Assembly (NCBI GenBank): GCA_029098065.1 | Contig: JAQXNP010000121.1 | Location: 1 to 6,768, forward strand | Direction of reading: 5' to 3' | DNA length: 6,768 nucleotides | Origin: Clostridiales bacterium | GTDB lineage: Bacteria; Bacillota; Clostridia; Oscillospirales; Oscillospiraceae | Part shown: piece after piece, positions 1 to 5,263 of the stretch | Position numbering within the stretch: the first letter of the stretch is position 1 | Layout of the letters: every line of letters begins with the position of its first letter | Program-made: the position numbers and the translations under genes | Notes under the pieces: generated by a model | The model's database searches: none | Seen by the model: the letters and a program-made list of their open reading frames with translations, nothing else | What the model was told of the DNA's origin: nothing

Positions 1-907
1 GTTCAGAGCGCTGCCGCACGGTGGAAAGGCGGGGAACACAGTATTCCGCCTGCTCAATGCCGTCATAGCCCATGACCGAGACATCTTCGGGCACCCTCAG
101 TCCCCGGTCATGGAGGGCCCGCATGGCCCCAAGCGCCATCACGTCAGACATCGCGAAAATAGCGGTCAGATCGGGGCAGCGGTCCATCAGGACATTGGCC
201 CCATCGTAGCCGCCCTTCATGGAAAAACGGGTGGCGACAAACTGGCGTTTCTCGTCAAAGGAGATCCCATCCCCCATAAAGCCCCGGCGGCAGCCGAGAA
301 GCCGGAGCTGGCTGGTGTTGGCCCCCATTTGGCCGCAGCTCTCGCAGGGGTGACCGCCGATGACGCCGATGCGCCGGTGGCCCGCCGCGGTCAGGCGCCG
401 GATGGCCTGGGCCGCCCCCTCCGCGTCATCGGTGGAGACGCTGGAGAGGTTTTTGAAATCCATGGTGTCCGCCCGGGTGGTCACCAGGACGCAGGGGCAC
501 TTGACGTGTTCGAACCCACGCTCGAAATTGTTCTGATTCCCGCCCAGGAACAGGATGCCCAGCGGCTTGAACTCCCTGCAGACCCGGATAGCCTGTTCCA
601 CCTCGTTGTCATCCTCATCCAGGTAGTAGACGGCCGCGGCGCGTTCTTCCGCCTTGATGAGGCTCTGCATCTCCTCCAGGATCCCGGCGAAAAGGAGGTT
701 CCGGGCGCCCTTGACAATCACGGCGATTCCGCTGCCGCCCCGCTGTTTCAGGTGCCGGGCATTGTCATTGGGCCGGAATCCGGTCTCTTCCACCACGGCC
801 AGAATCCTGGCCCGGGCCTCATCGCTGACATCCGGATGCCCGTTCAGAACCCGGGACACCGTACCTACAGCATAGCCTGACTGCCGGGCAATATCCTTGA
901 TGGTCAC
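1..907 (-). CDS. LacI-family sugar-responsive transcriptional regulator (3' end cut by window edge)
   Basis: A one-component repressor/activator, expected to bind operator DNA as a dimer and respond to a sugar or sugar phosphate. The first 302 residues are present; about 30-40 C-terminal residues of a typical 330-340 aa protein lie outside. Residues 3-22 form the helix-turn-helix (IKDIARQSGYAVGTVSRVLN), with V14-G15 at the positions that set base specificity in LacI and Ala13 where Ser is usual. The hinge region around residues 47-56 keeps Leu53, the residue family members insert at a central CpG. The periplasmic-binding-like effector domain follows, with RRIGVIGG near the middle and AMSDVMALGAMRAL and VPEDVSVMGYDGI close to the cut end. 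The start is GTG at 907, with AAGGGGG at 922-916 as ribosome-binding site, 16 bp after the upstream permease stop. It is the last visible gene of the importer operon and probably controls it. The ligand cannot be read from sequence. Confidence 0.93.
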   Translation of the reverse strand, partial: MTIKDIARQSGYAVGTVSRVLNGHPDVSDEARARILAVVEETGFRPNDNARHLKQRGGSGIAVIVKGARNLLFAGILEEMQSLIKAEERAAAVYYLDEDDNEVEQAIRVCREFKPLGILFLGGNQNNFERGFEHVKCPCVLVTTRADTMDFKNLSSVSTDDAEGAAQAIRRLTAAGHRRIGVIGGHPCESCGQMGANTSQLRLLGCRRGFMGDGISFDEKRQFVATRFSMKGGYDGANVLMDRCPDLTAIFAMSDVMALGAMRALHDRGLRVPEDVSVMGYDGIEQAEYCVPRLSTVRQRSE

Positions 908-923
908 AGGGGATTCCCCCTTC

Positions 924-1769
924 TCAGCCCTTGACGGCGCCGGCCGCCACGCCCTTGATGATATGCTTCTGACCGGCCAGGTAAACAATGATGATGGGGA
1001 TGATATTCAACATGATAGAAGCCATCATCGGCCCCATCTCCACCTTGCCGAAGCTCCCCCGGAAATATTGGATGAGGATGGGGATGGTCATATAGCCTTT
1101 GGTCCGGTCCAGCACCAGATAGGGCAGCAGGTAGTCGTTCCACAGCCACATGGTCTCCAGAATCCCCACCGAGATCAGCGTGGGCTTCAGAATCGGCAGC
1201 ACCACCAGGAAAAATGTCTGGATGGGCGTGCAGCCGTCGATCAGGGCGGCCTCCTCAATTTCCATGGGGACCGACTTCATAAAGCCGCAGAACATGAACA
1301 CCGCCAGTCCCGCGCCAAACCCCAGATAAATGATGCAGATCGTGTAGGGGCTGTTGAGGTGCAGCCGGTCCGCCGTGGCGGACAGCGTGAACATCACCAT
1401 CTGGAAGGGGACCACCATGGAAAAAACGAAGAGGAAATAGAGCGCTTTGCTGTACCAGCGGTTCACCCGGGTAATGAACCAGGCGCACATGGAACAGCAG
1501 AGCAGAATCAGCACCACCGAGGTGATACTGATGACCAGACTGTACCAGAACGCGGTGAGGAAGCCCTTGGAAGCCACGGCGTCCACATAGTTCTGCAATC
1601 CCGCGAAGCTCTCCGCGTTCGGCAGCTCAAACGCAGTGCCGGTGGTGATGGAGGTCTCCTTCTTCAGTGAGTTGAAGAAGATCATAAACACAGGGTAGAT
1701 CCAGGCCAGAGACAGCACGCCCAGGACCACAGTCAGCACCCGGTTCGTCATTCGATTGGTCTTTCCCAT
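924..1769 (-). CDS. Carbohydrate ABC transporter permease, second membrane subunit (MalG-like, CUT1)
   Basis: Inner-membrane subunit of a binding-protein-dependent sugar importer, 281 aa, the usual size for the MalG/MsmG type. I see about six hydrophobic segments, roughly at residues 11-31, 73-97, 108-130, 143-164, 196-215 and 250-268. The EAA loop that docks the ATPase is at about residues 172-196 (EEAALIDGC, then LPILKP). The C-terminus (GQKHIIKGVAAGAVKG) is typical of this subunit. The start chosen is ATG at 1769, which overlaps the first permease's stop by one base (TAATG). Its Shine-Dalgarno AAGGAGG lies inside the last codons of that gene, so translation is probably coupled. An open frame continues upstream to 1874, but it only shadows the neighbouring gene. 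The regulator gene follows after 16 bp. Substrate is unknown. Confidence 0.95.
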   Translation of the reverse strand: MGKTNRMTNRVLTVVLGVLSLAWIYPVFMIFFNSLKKETSITTGTAFELPNAESFAGLQNYVDAVASKGFLTAFWYSLVISITSVVLILLCCSMCAWFITRVNRWYSKALYFLFVFSMVVPFQMVMFTLSATADRLHLNSPYTICIIYLGFGAGLAVFMFCGFMKSVPMEIEEAALIDGCTPIQTFFLVVLPILKPTLISVGILETMWLWNDYLLPYLVLDRTKGYMTIPILIQYFRGSFGKVEMGPMMASIMLNIIPIIIVYLAGQKHIIKGVAAGAVKG

Positions 1770-2620
1770 TACTGCTGCACCTCCTTGGAACGGGTCGCCT
1801 TCAGCTGGATGAGGCCAATGGCCACCACCAGGATACAGAAAATAACCGCCTTGGCCTGCCCATAGCCCTTCCACTGGGCTCCGGAGCGGCCGTAGAACGT
1901 CTGGTAGATATTCAGAGCCAGCGTCTCGGTCTTGTGGGCGGGATCGCCGCCGGTGAGGGCCAGATTCTGGTCAAACAGCTTGAACCCATTGGTCAGGCTC
2001 AGGAACAGGCAGATCGTGATGGACGGCATCAGGTTGGGCAGCTTGATCTTCCAGAAAATCTGCCATTCGGTGGCGCCGTCAATCCGGGCCGCCTCCAGAT
2101 AGTCATTGGGAATGGACTGGAGCCCGGCGATATAAATGATCATCATATAGCCGATCTGCTGCCAGCACATGAGAATGATGAGGCCCCAGAAGCCGTAGGG
2201 GGCGTGCAGGGCCATCAGGGGTTTGCCCAGCAGCGTGAGCACGCAGTTGATCAGAATGTTCCAGATATATCCCAGCACAATGCCGCCGATGAGGTTCGGC
2301 ATGAAGAAGACCGACCGGAACAGATTGGTCCCCTTGATCTCACGGGTCAGCGCCAGAGCGATGGCCAGCGCCGCCAGGTTGATGCACAAAGTGGACAGCA
2401 CAGTGAACAGGGCGGTGAATCCAAAGGCGTGCAGGAACTCCGGCTCCTGCAGGGCGTAAATATAGTTTTTCAGGCCGTTGAAGCTGGCGTTGTCAATGGT
2501 AATGAACCGGCAGAAGGACAGATAAAGTCCCTGCAGGAACGGCCAGACAAATCCGATCAGGAAGGCCGCCAGCGTGGGAAGGACGAATACCGGCCAATAG
2601 CGTTTGATGGCTTTTTCCAC
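1769..2620 (-). CDS. Carbohydrate ABC transporter permease, first membrane subunit (MalF/UgpA-like, CUT1)
   Basis: Partner membrane subunit of the same importer, 283 aa. It matches the short Gram-positive MsmF/UgpA type, which lacks the large extra loop of enterobacterial MalF. Hydrophobic segments lie at about residues 12-34, 68-92, 103-124, 145-165, 199-215 and 257-277. The ATPase-docking EAA motif is at residues 176-199 (EAARIDGATEWQIF, then KLPNLMP). The start is GTG at 2620, preceded by AGGAG at 2634-2630 with seven bases between. The plus strand reads CAC there, so the initiator codon is not ATG. Its stop TAA shares one base with the next permease's ATG. Upstream is a 129-bp structured spacer separating it from the binding-protein gene, unlike the tight packing of the other two junctions. 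Confidence 0.95.
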   Translation of the reverse strand: MEKAIKRYWPVFVLPTLAAFLIGFVWPFLQGLYLSFCRFITIDNASFNGLKNYIYALQEPEFLHAFGFTALFTVLSTLCINLAALAIALALTREIKGTNLFRSVFFMPNLIGGIVLGYIWNILINCVLTLLGKPLMALHAPYGFWGLIILMCWQQIGYMMIIYIAGLQSIPNDYLEAARIDGATEWQIFWKIKLPNLMPSITICLFLSLTNGFKLFDQNLALTGGDPAHKTETLALNIYQTFYGRSGAQWKGYGQAKAVIFCILVVAIGLIQLKATRSKEVQQ

Positions 2621-2629
2621 AATATCACT

Positions 2630-2634
2630 CCTAA
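2630..2634 (-). promoter_or_regulatory. Ribosome-binding site fixing the GTG start of the first permease
   Basis: AGGAG on the minus strand, seven bases before the GTG at 2620. No in-frame ATG lies nearby with a comparable site, so this decides the GTG start. Confidence 0.75.
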
Positions 2635-2639
2635 AACAT

Positions 2640-2677
2640 GGTCAGCCTCCCGGGGGAGGCCCTTTCAGGCCCTGACC
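2640..2677 (-). other. Branched RNA structure in the binding-protein/permease spacer
   Basis: Complementary ends GGTCAG (2640-2645) and CTGACC (2672-2677) can enclose two smaller hairpins. One is CCTCC (2646-2650) with GGAGG (2655-2659) around a CGGG loop. The other is GGCC (2659-2662) with GGCC (2668-2671). They compete for a base or two where they meet. The pattern suggests a three-way junction in the mRNA a few bases before the first permease's ribosome-binding site. Possible roles are protecting the upstream message from 3' decay or tuning permease translation; neither is shown by sequence alone. Confidence 0.45.
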
Positions 2678-2697
2678 GGCTTTCCGAAGCAGACAGG

Positions 2698-2729
2698 AAA
2701 ACGGGGCAGGCGGTAAAGCCCACCCCGTT
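2698..2729 (-). terminator. Probable partial intrinsic terminator between binding-protein and permease genes
   Basis: Read on the minus strand, AACGGGG (2729-2723) pairs with CCCCGTT (2706-2700). The stem continues inward by five more pairs, two of them G-U, to a six-base loop (2717-2712), giving a 12-bp stem. Only about four U residues follow (to 2698) before CC, so readthrough is expected. It begins 20 bp after the binding-protein stop codon. This layout is known in sugar importers (for example malE-malF) as a way to make more binding protein than permease; that role here is inferred. Confidence 0.65.
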
Positions 2730-2749
2730 CCGATGCGCACGGTGTGATC

Positions 2750-4063
2750 TCAGCCGTTCAGCGCGGCGTACTCACTGGCCCAGCCATCCACGAACTTGGT
2801 GACCACGTCGTCCCAAGTGCCGGTGCCCGCGGCGTAAGCGGTCAGAGCGGTACCCAACTCGTTCTTCCAGTTCTCAGAAGGCATGGTGGTGAAGTTCCAG
2901 GAAACGGGAATCTTGCCCTCAGCGGTGTAGGCCGCGTCCTGCTTGACGAACAGGTTGGGGGACTCCTGCGCAGCCTTGAAGGGGATTACAAAGCCCATGT
3001 CTTCCGCCATGGCTTTGGTGCCCTCCTCAGAGGTGACACACCAGTTCATGAAGTCCAGGGTAGCCTGGATATCCTCTTCCTTGGCGTTCTTGTTGACACA
3101 CCAGTAGTTCTCCGTACCGGTGCACAGGCCCTGGTTGGCCTCGTCGCCGGCGCCGATATAAATGGGGATCATGGCCAGGTCGTCATCCGTAAACTTGCCG
3201 TCGCCCACCAGGTTGCCGTACTCCCAGGAGCCGTTCTGATAGAACACGGCCTCACCGGCCAGGAACTCGTTGCGGGAGTCGTCGCCGGTCTTGCTGGACA
3301 GGACTGCGGGATCACAGGTGGAATTGTTAATGTACAGGTCAAAGATGGCCTTGTAATTGTCCAGGTAGGTCCCTTCGATGGCATCGGTGCTGCTGATGCC
3401 CTTGTCCTGATACTCAAAGTAGATGGGCAGGTTGGCCAGATGGGTCTTGAAACGCCAGTCGGAAGTGCCTTCCATACCGGCGGAGGTGAAAGCGGCGAAG
3501 CCCAGCTCATCCTTGCGGGCGGTGATGCTCTCGGCAACGTCCTTCAGATTTTTAAAGGACTTGTTGTCATCCACGGAGTAACCGGCCTGGGCCAGCAGGG
3601 TCTTGTTGACGATGATGCCGTAGGACTCGATCACGTAGGCGATTCCATCCACAGCGTCGCCGTCCTTCAGGGCATAGGCGTCGGAAGTCAGCTGGCCCAG
3701 AACGTCACTCCCCGTCAGATCCAAGCAGTAATCCTTCCAGTTGGCCAGACCCACAGGGCCATTGACCTGGAACAGCGTGGGGGGAGTGCTCTTGGCGATC
3801 TCGCTCATCAGGGTCTGCTCATAGGTGCCGGCGGCGGCGGTGACCACGGTGACGGGCACACCGGTTTCCTCGGTATAGGCCTTGGCCAGGTTCTGCCAGG
3901 CTTCGTCCTGCTCGGGCTTGAAGTTCAGGTAGTAAACGGAGCCGACCTTGTCGCTGTCCCCGGAGGGAGCGGCGGACTGAGTGGAGCTCCCGCCTCCGCA
4001 GCCGGCCAGCAGGCTCAAAGACAGAGCGGTAGTCAGCCCCAGAGCAAGCCATCTTTTCTTCAT
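2750..4063 (-). CDS. Sugar ABC transporter substrate-binding lipoprotein (CUT1 family)
   Basis: Extracytoplasmic, lipid-anchored receptor that captures the carbohydrate and hands it to the two permeases encoded downstream; 437 aa, normal for the family. Residues 1-21 are a lipoprotein signal peptide (MKKRW, hydrophobic core, lipobox LAGC with lipidated Cys22), followed by a Gly/Ser-rich linker to about residue 38. The mature part has family features: a YYLNF first strand, EQDEAWQNLAKAYTEETGVPV, a PPTLFQVNGP segment, NEFLAGEAVFYQNGSWEYG in the second lobe, and a Trp-rich C-terminal lobe. Many exposed aromatics (W, Y, F) suit sugar stacking. The start is ATG at 4063 with AAAAGGAGGA at 4080-4071, seven bases away. 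It is the first gene of the operon, with a promoter, two operators and a leader hairpin upstream. Which sugar it binds cannot be told; monosaccharide, oligosaccharide or glycoside are all possible. Confidence 0.95.
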   Translation of the reverse strand: MKKRWLALGLTTALSLSLLAGCGGGSSTQSAAPSGDSDKVGSVYYLNFKPEQDEAWQNLAKAYTEETGVPVTVVTAAAGTYEQTLMSEIAKSTPPTLFQVNGPVGLANWKDYCLDLTGSDVLGQLTSDAYALKDGDAVDGIAYVIESYGIIVNKTLLAQAGYSVDDNKSFKNLKDVAESITARKDELGFAAFTSAGMEGTSDWRFKTHLANLPIYFEYQDKGISSTDAIEGTYLDNYKAIFDLYINNSTCDPAVLSSKTGDDSRNEFLAGEAVFYQNGSWEYGNLVGDGKFTDDDLAMIPIYIGAGDEANQGLCTGTENYWCVNKNAKEEDIQATLDFMNWCVTSEEGTKAMAEDMGFVIPFKAAQESPNLFVKQDAAYTAEGKIPVSWNFTTMPSENWKNELGTALTAYAAGTGTWDDVVTKFVDGWASEYAALNG

Positions 4064-4070
4064 TGTTTGT

Positions 4071-4080
4071 TCCTCCTTTT
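4071..4080 (-). promoter_or_regulatory. Strong Shine-Dalgarno of the binding-protein gene
   Basis: AAAAGGAGGA on the minus strand, seven bases before the ATG, is close to the ideal anti-16S match. This fits a highly translated binding protein. Confidence 0.85.
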
Positions 4081-4086
4081 AAAATT

Positions 4087-4105
4087 TTGTCGGATCCTCC
4101 GACAA
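4087..4105 (-). other. Leader hairpin between operator and ribosome-binding site
   Basis: A perfect 8-bp inverted repeat, TTGTCGGA (4087-4094) and TCCGACAA (4098-4105), with a three-base loop. In the predicted mRNA it lies just after operator O1 and just before the Shine-Dalgarno. It is followed by AAAATTTT rather than a U run, so it is not a clear terminator. A 5' mRNA stabiliser is one possibility. Confidence 0.55.
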
Positions 4106-4112
4106 CTTTTTC

Positions 4113-4124
4113 GGAAACGTTTCC
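4113..4124. promoter_or_regulatory. Operator O1: LacI-family palindrome at the importer promoter
   Basis: GGAAACGTTTCC is a perfect 12-bp palindrome with the central CpG typical of LacI/GalR-family sites. It sits about +11 to +22 from the start predicted from the promoter at 4141-4169, a position suited to blocking transcription. The likely ligand is the regulator encoded at the end of the same operon. The sequence also resembles a CcpA cre box (minus strand TGGAAACGTTTCCG), so catabolite control is an alternative. Confidence 0.75.
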
Positions 4125-4140
4125 AGCTTTCCATAGCTTC

Positions 4141-4169
4141 ATCATACACGTTCTTTCCCGCAAAGGCAA
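4141..4169 (-). promoter_or_regulatory. Predicted sigma-A promoter of the sugar-importer operon
   Basis: On the minus strand the -35 box is TTGCCT (4169-4164) and the -10 box TATGAT (4146-4141), separated by exactly 17 bases. The predicted start is near 4134, giving a leader of about 70 bases containing O1, the hairpin and the ribosome-binding site. The -35 matches consensus at 4 of 6 positions and the -10 at 5 of 6. Confidence 0.6.
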
Positions 4170-4329
4170 TCGTTTTTTGCGCAAAATACACAATTTTGTG
4201 AAAACCGCAAAAGGATTCCGCATCAAATTGTATAATTTCACGACGTGTCAGTGTGCCCATTCCCCGCAGGCCATTGGCTTGGAAGGGCATGGCGGTGCAG
4301 ACTGTTTCCACCGCCCTTTCCAATATGTC

Positions 4330-4341
4330 CGAAACGTTTCC
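4330..4341. promoter_or_regulatory. Operator O2: second LacI-type site, 217 bp upstream of O1
   Basis: CGAAACGTTTCC contains a perfect 10-bp palindrome (4331-4340), and its right flank (CCAG) is identical to that of O1. No convincing minus-strand promoter adjoins it. It therefore looks like an auxiliary operator, as in lac or gal, where a repressor dimer of dimers or two dimers loop the DNA. Independent control of something on the plus strand is an alternative. Confidence 0.6.
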
Positions 4342-4343
4342 AG

Positions 4344-4649
4344 GAGGAATCAGTGCCTCCGGCTCCCAAACCGGCGTCAGTTCCGGGTTTTGCCCAGGGT
4401 GCCGGATATGAAAACAGAGAATGGACGATCTCCCGCCGGGCCGCCCGGGAGTATTTTACCCATCTCAACCGGTGTTTCATTCATTGAAACGGACGGCGCA
4501 CTGTTTTTTCCAGCCATATTTTGATTTCCGGCAAGCAGGCTGCCCCGGTCAGGCTCATCCTCCCTCATGCCTGTCCCCTCCGGGGGCTTCCGCAGCCGGT
4601 TCCCGGGTTCTCACTGATCCAGGAAGAAACAGATCAGAAAATCTCGGGA
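4344..4649. other. Non-coding stretch between operator O2 and the tRNA promoter
   Basis: About 300 bp with no credible gene apart from the doubtful small ORF at 4353. It holds two weak symmetric elements. CTCCCG (4430-4435) pairs with CGGGAG (4446-4451) and is followed by TATTTTA, a poor terminator at best. GTTTCA (4474-4479) pairs with TGAAAC (4485-4490) around a five-base loop and could be a protein-binding palindrome. I see nothing else. Confidence 0.5.
4353..4487 (+). CDS. Possible 44-residue small ORF of unknown function (doubtful)
   Basis: A GTG codon at 4353 follows AGGAGG (4342-4347) by five bases, and the frame stays open to a TGA at 4485-4487. The peptide would begin VPPAPKPASVPGF and end FTHLNRCFIH. 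It has no signal peptide, membrane segment or family motif I recognise. The ribosome-binding site abuts operator O2, but I cannot find a good plus-strand promoter. Chance is the more likely explanation; I list it because the translation signal is good. Confidence 0.15.
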   Translation: MPPAPKPASVPGFAQGAGYENREWTISRRAAREYFTHLNRCFIH

Positions 4650-4678
4650 TTGACGGCGGGAACAAAATATGTTAAACT
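4650..4678 (+). promoter_or_regulatory. Predicted promoter of the tRNA-Thr gene
   Basis: TTGACG (4650-4655), a 17-base spacer, then TAAACT (4673-4678). The predicted start is near 4685, about 60 bases before the tRNA. The leader can fold: GCAGGC (4687-4692) with GCCTGC (4724-4729), enclosing GACAG (4699-4703) with CTGTC (4716-4720). Confidence 0.6.
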
Positions 4679-4746
4679 TAGAGACTGCAGGCAGCATTGA
4701 CAGCTGGAAGAACATCTGTCCCGGCCTGCGGTTTCAGTGGATCCAT

Positions 4747-4822
4747 GCTGGTATGGCTCAGTCGGTAGAGCGACGCACTCGTAATGCGTAGGTCGCCGGT
4801 TCGAATCCGGCTACCAGCTCCA
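4747..4822 (+). tRNA. tRNA-Thr, anticodon CGT, with encoded CCA
   Basis: A complete cloverleaf of 76 nt. The acceptor stem is GCTGGTA (4747-4753) with TACCAGC (4812-4818), all seven pairs intact. The D stem is GCTC/GAGC (4756-4759, 4768-4771). The anticodon stem is ACGCA/TGCGT around loop CTCGTAA, with anticodon CGT at 4780-4782, decoding ACG as threonine. The T arm is GCCGG, TTCGAAT, CCGGC (4795-4811), with a five-base variable loop. Discriminator T4819 precedes a genomically encoded CCA (4820-4822). It stands alone with its own promoter and terminator. Confidence 0.97.
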
Positions 4823-4861
4823 AGCCGGAGCAAGCTTGATATCGCTTGCTCCGGCTTTTTT
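4822..4861 (+). terminator. Strong intrinsic terminator of tRNA-Thr
   Basis: A 14-bp perfect stem, AAGCCGGAGCAAGC (4822-4835) with GCTTGCTCCGGCTT (4844-4857), an eight-base loop and a run of six T (4856-4861). It starts on the last base of the encoded CCA. The reverse direction lacks a U tract, so it acts on plus-strand transcripts only. Confidence 0.92.
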
Positions 4862-4897
4862 AAAGTCAGAACGCGCTCATGCCGCTGCTCCTCCTTA

Positions 4898-4932
4898 CCA
4901 AATCGAATCCGCTGCGCCGGGCTTCGATTTGG
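4898..4932. repeat. Perfect 10-bp inverted repeat with 15-base loop
   Basis: CCAAATCGAA (4898-4907) and TTCGATTTGG (4923-4932) are exact reverse complements. There is no T run after either side. Read on the minus strand, the repeat lies directly before a strong Shine-Dalgarno-like AAGGAGGAG. Function unknown. Confidence 0.7.
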
Positions 4933-4988
4933 GTTTGAGGGCAGACCTGAAGTTAACGCCCCGAACGTGGGCGTACCATCCCACTCAG

Positions 4989-5026
4989 AAAAGCCCTGAG
5001 GCGCTGAACATGCCTCCGGGCTTTTT
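4989..5026 (+). terminator. Intrinsic terminator, possibly bidirectional
   Basis: AAAAGCCC (4989-4996) pairs with GGGCTTTT (5018-5025) and GAGGC (4998-5002) with GCCTC (5012-5016). There is one T/C mismatch and a nine-base loop, and the element ends in TTTTT. The A-rich 5' arm would give a U run on the minus strand too. No gene in the window clearly ends here, which is odd. Confidence 0.75.
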
Positions 5027-5105
5027 CATGTCCCTGACGTGCGTTTTCTCCGCTTCCGGCCCGGGCCCGCTGTGTGGGATCCCGGTCATGTCTCCTCCGT
5101 TTCAT

Positions 5106-5134
5106 CCCCCGCCGCCTGCCGGGGGTGCTTTTTT
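5106..5134 (+). terminator. Weaker terminator-like hairpin
   Basis: CCCCCG (5106-5111) with CGGGGG (5120-5125), an eight-base loop, then TGC and six T (5129-5134). The three-base gap between stem and T run makes it less certain. It points along the plus strand, again with no gene directly before it. Confidence 0.5.
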
Positions 5135-5188
5135 GTCAGGGTCATGTTCAACGTCCATCCGCCCGGAATGGAACAGCACGGAGCAGGG

Positions 5189-5232
5189 AAAAGGGACCGC
5201 TTCCACACCTGAGTGGAGGCGGTCCCCTTTTT
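5189..5232 (-). terminator. Terminator of the DtxR-family gene, probably bidirectional
   Basis: GGGACCGC-T-TCCAC (5193-5206) pairs with GTGGA-G-GCGGTCCC (5213-5226) along 14 positions, with a single T/G wobble and a six-base loop. The minus strand continues TTTTCC (5192-5189), about 30 bp after the regulator's stop codon. The plus strand continues CTTTTT (5227-5232), so transcripts from both sides could end here. Confidence 0.85.
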
Positions 5233-5263
5233 CCTGTTTGAGACTCGGCGTTCCGGGCCGGTC

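Larger units (their letters stand above)
4862..5188. other. Non-coding interval after the tRNA with stacked hairpins
   Basis: No reading frame here has a credible start and recognisable product. It holds a 10-bp-arm inverted repeat (4898-4932), a smaller hairpin ACGCCC/GGGCGT (4956-4961, 4969-4974), a good terminator (4989-5026) and a weaker one (5106-5134). On the minus strand, AAGGAGGAG (4896-4888) stands eight bases before an ATG (4880) that opens only a four-codon frame (MSAF, stop at 4868-4866). The stretch may be a decayed gene end, a dispersed non-coding repeat or a small-RNA locus. Confidence 0.5.

Noticed and set aside
110..2716. Long plus-strand frames at 110-880, 897-1670 and 1934-2716
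   Set aside because: All lie opposite the regulator and permease genes, which have conserved motifs. The antisense products are His/Asp/Gln-rich and unlike any protein family.
2744..4201. A 485-codon plus-strand open frame opposite the binding-protein gene
   Set aside because: It is antisense to a clear lipoprotein with a lipobox and strong ribosome-binding site. Its translation is Gly/Val/Leu-rich with no family motifs, as expected for the complement of GC-rich coding DNA.
4231..4236. A perfect TATAAT on the plus strand in the importer promoter region
   Set aside because: No -35 box at 16-18 bases and no plus-strand gene follows. An AT-rich promoter region makes a chance match likely.
4740..5000. 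A minus-strand frame through the tRNA giving a GSRIRTGDL-like peptide
   Set aside because: This is the familiar spurious translation of the antisense strand of a tRNA gene, not a protein.
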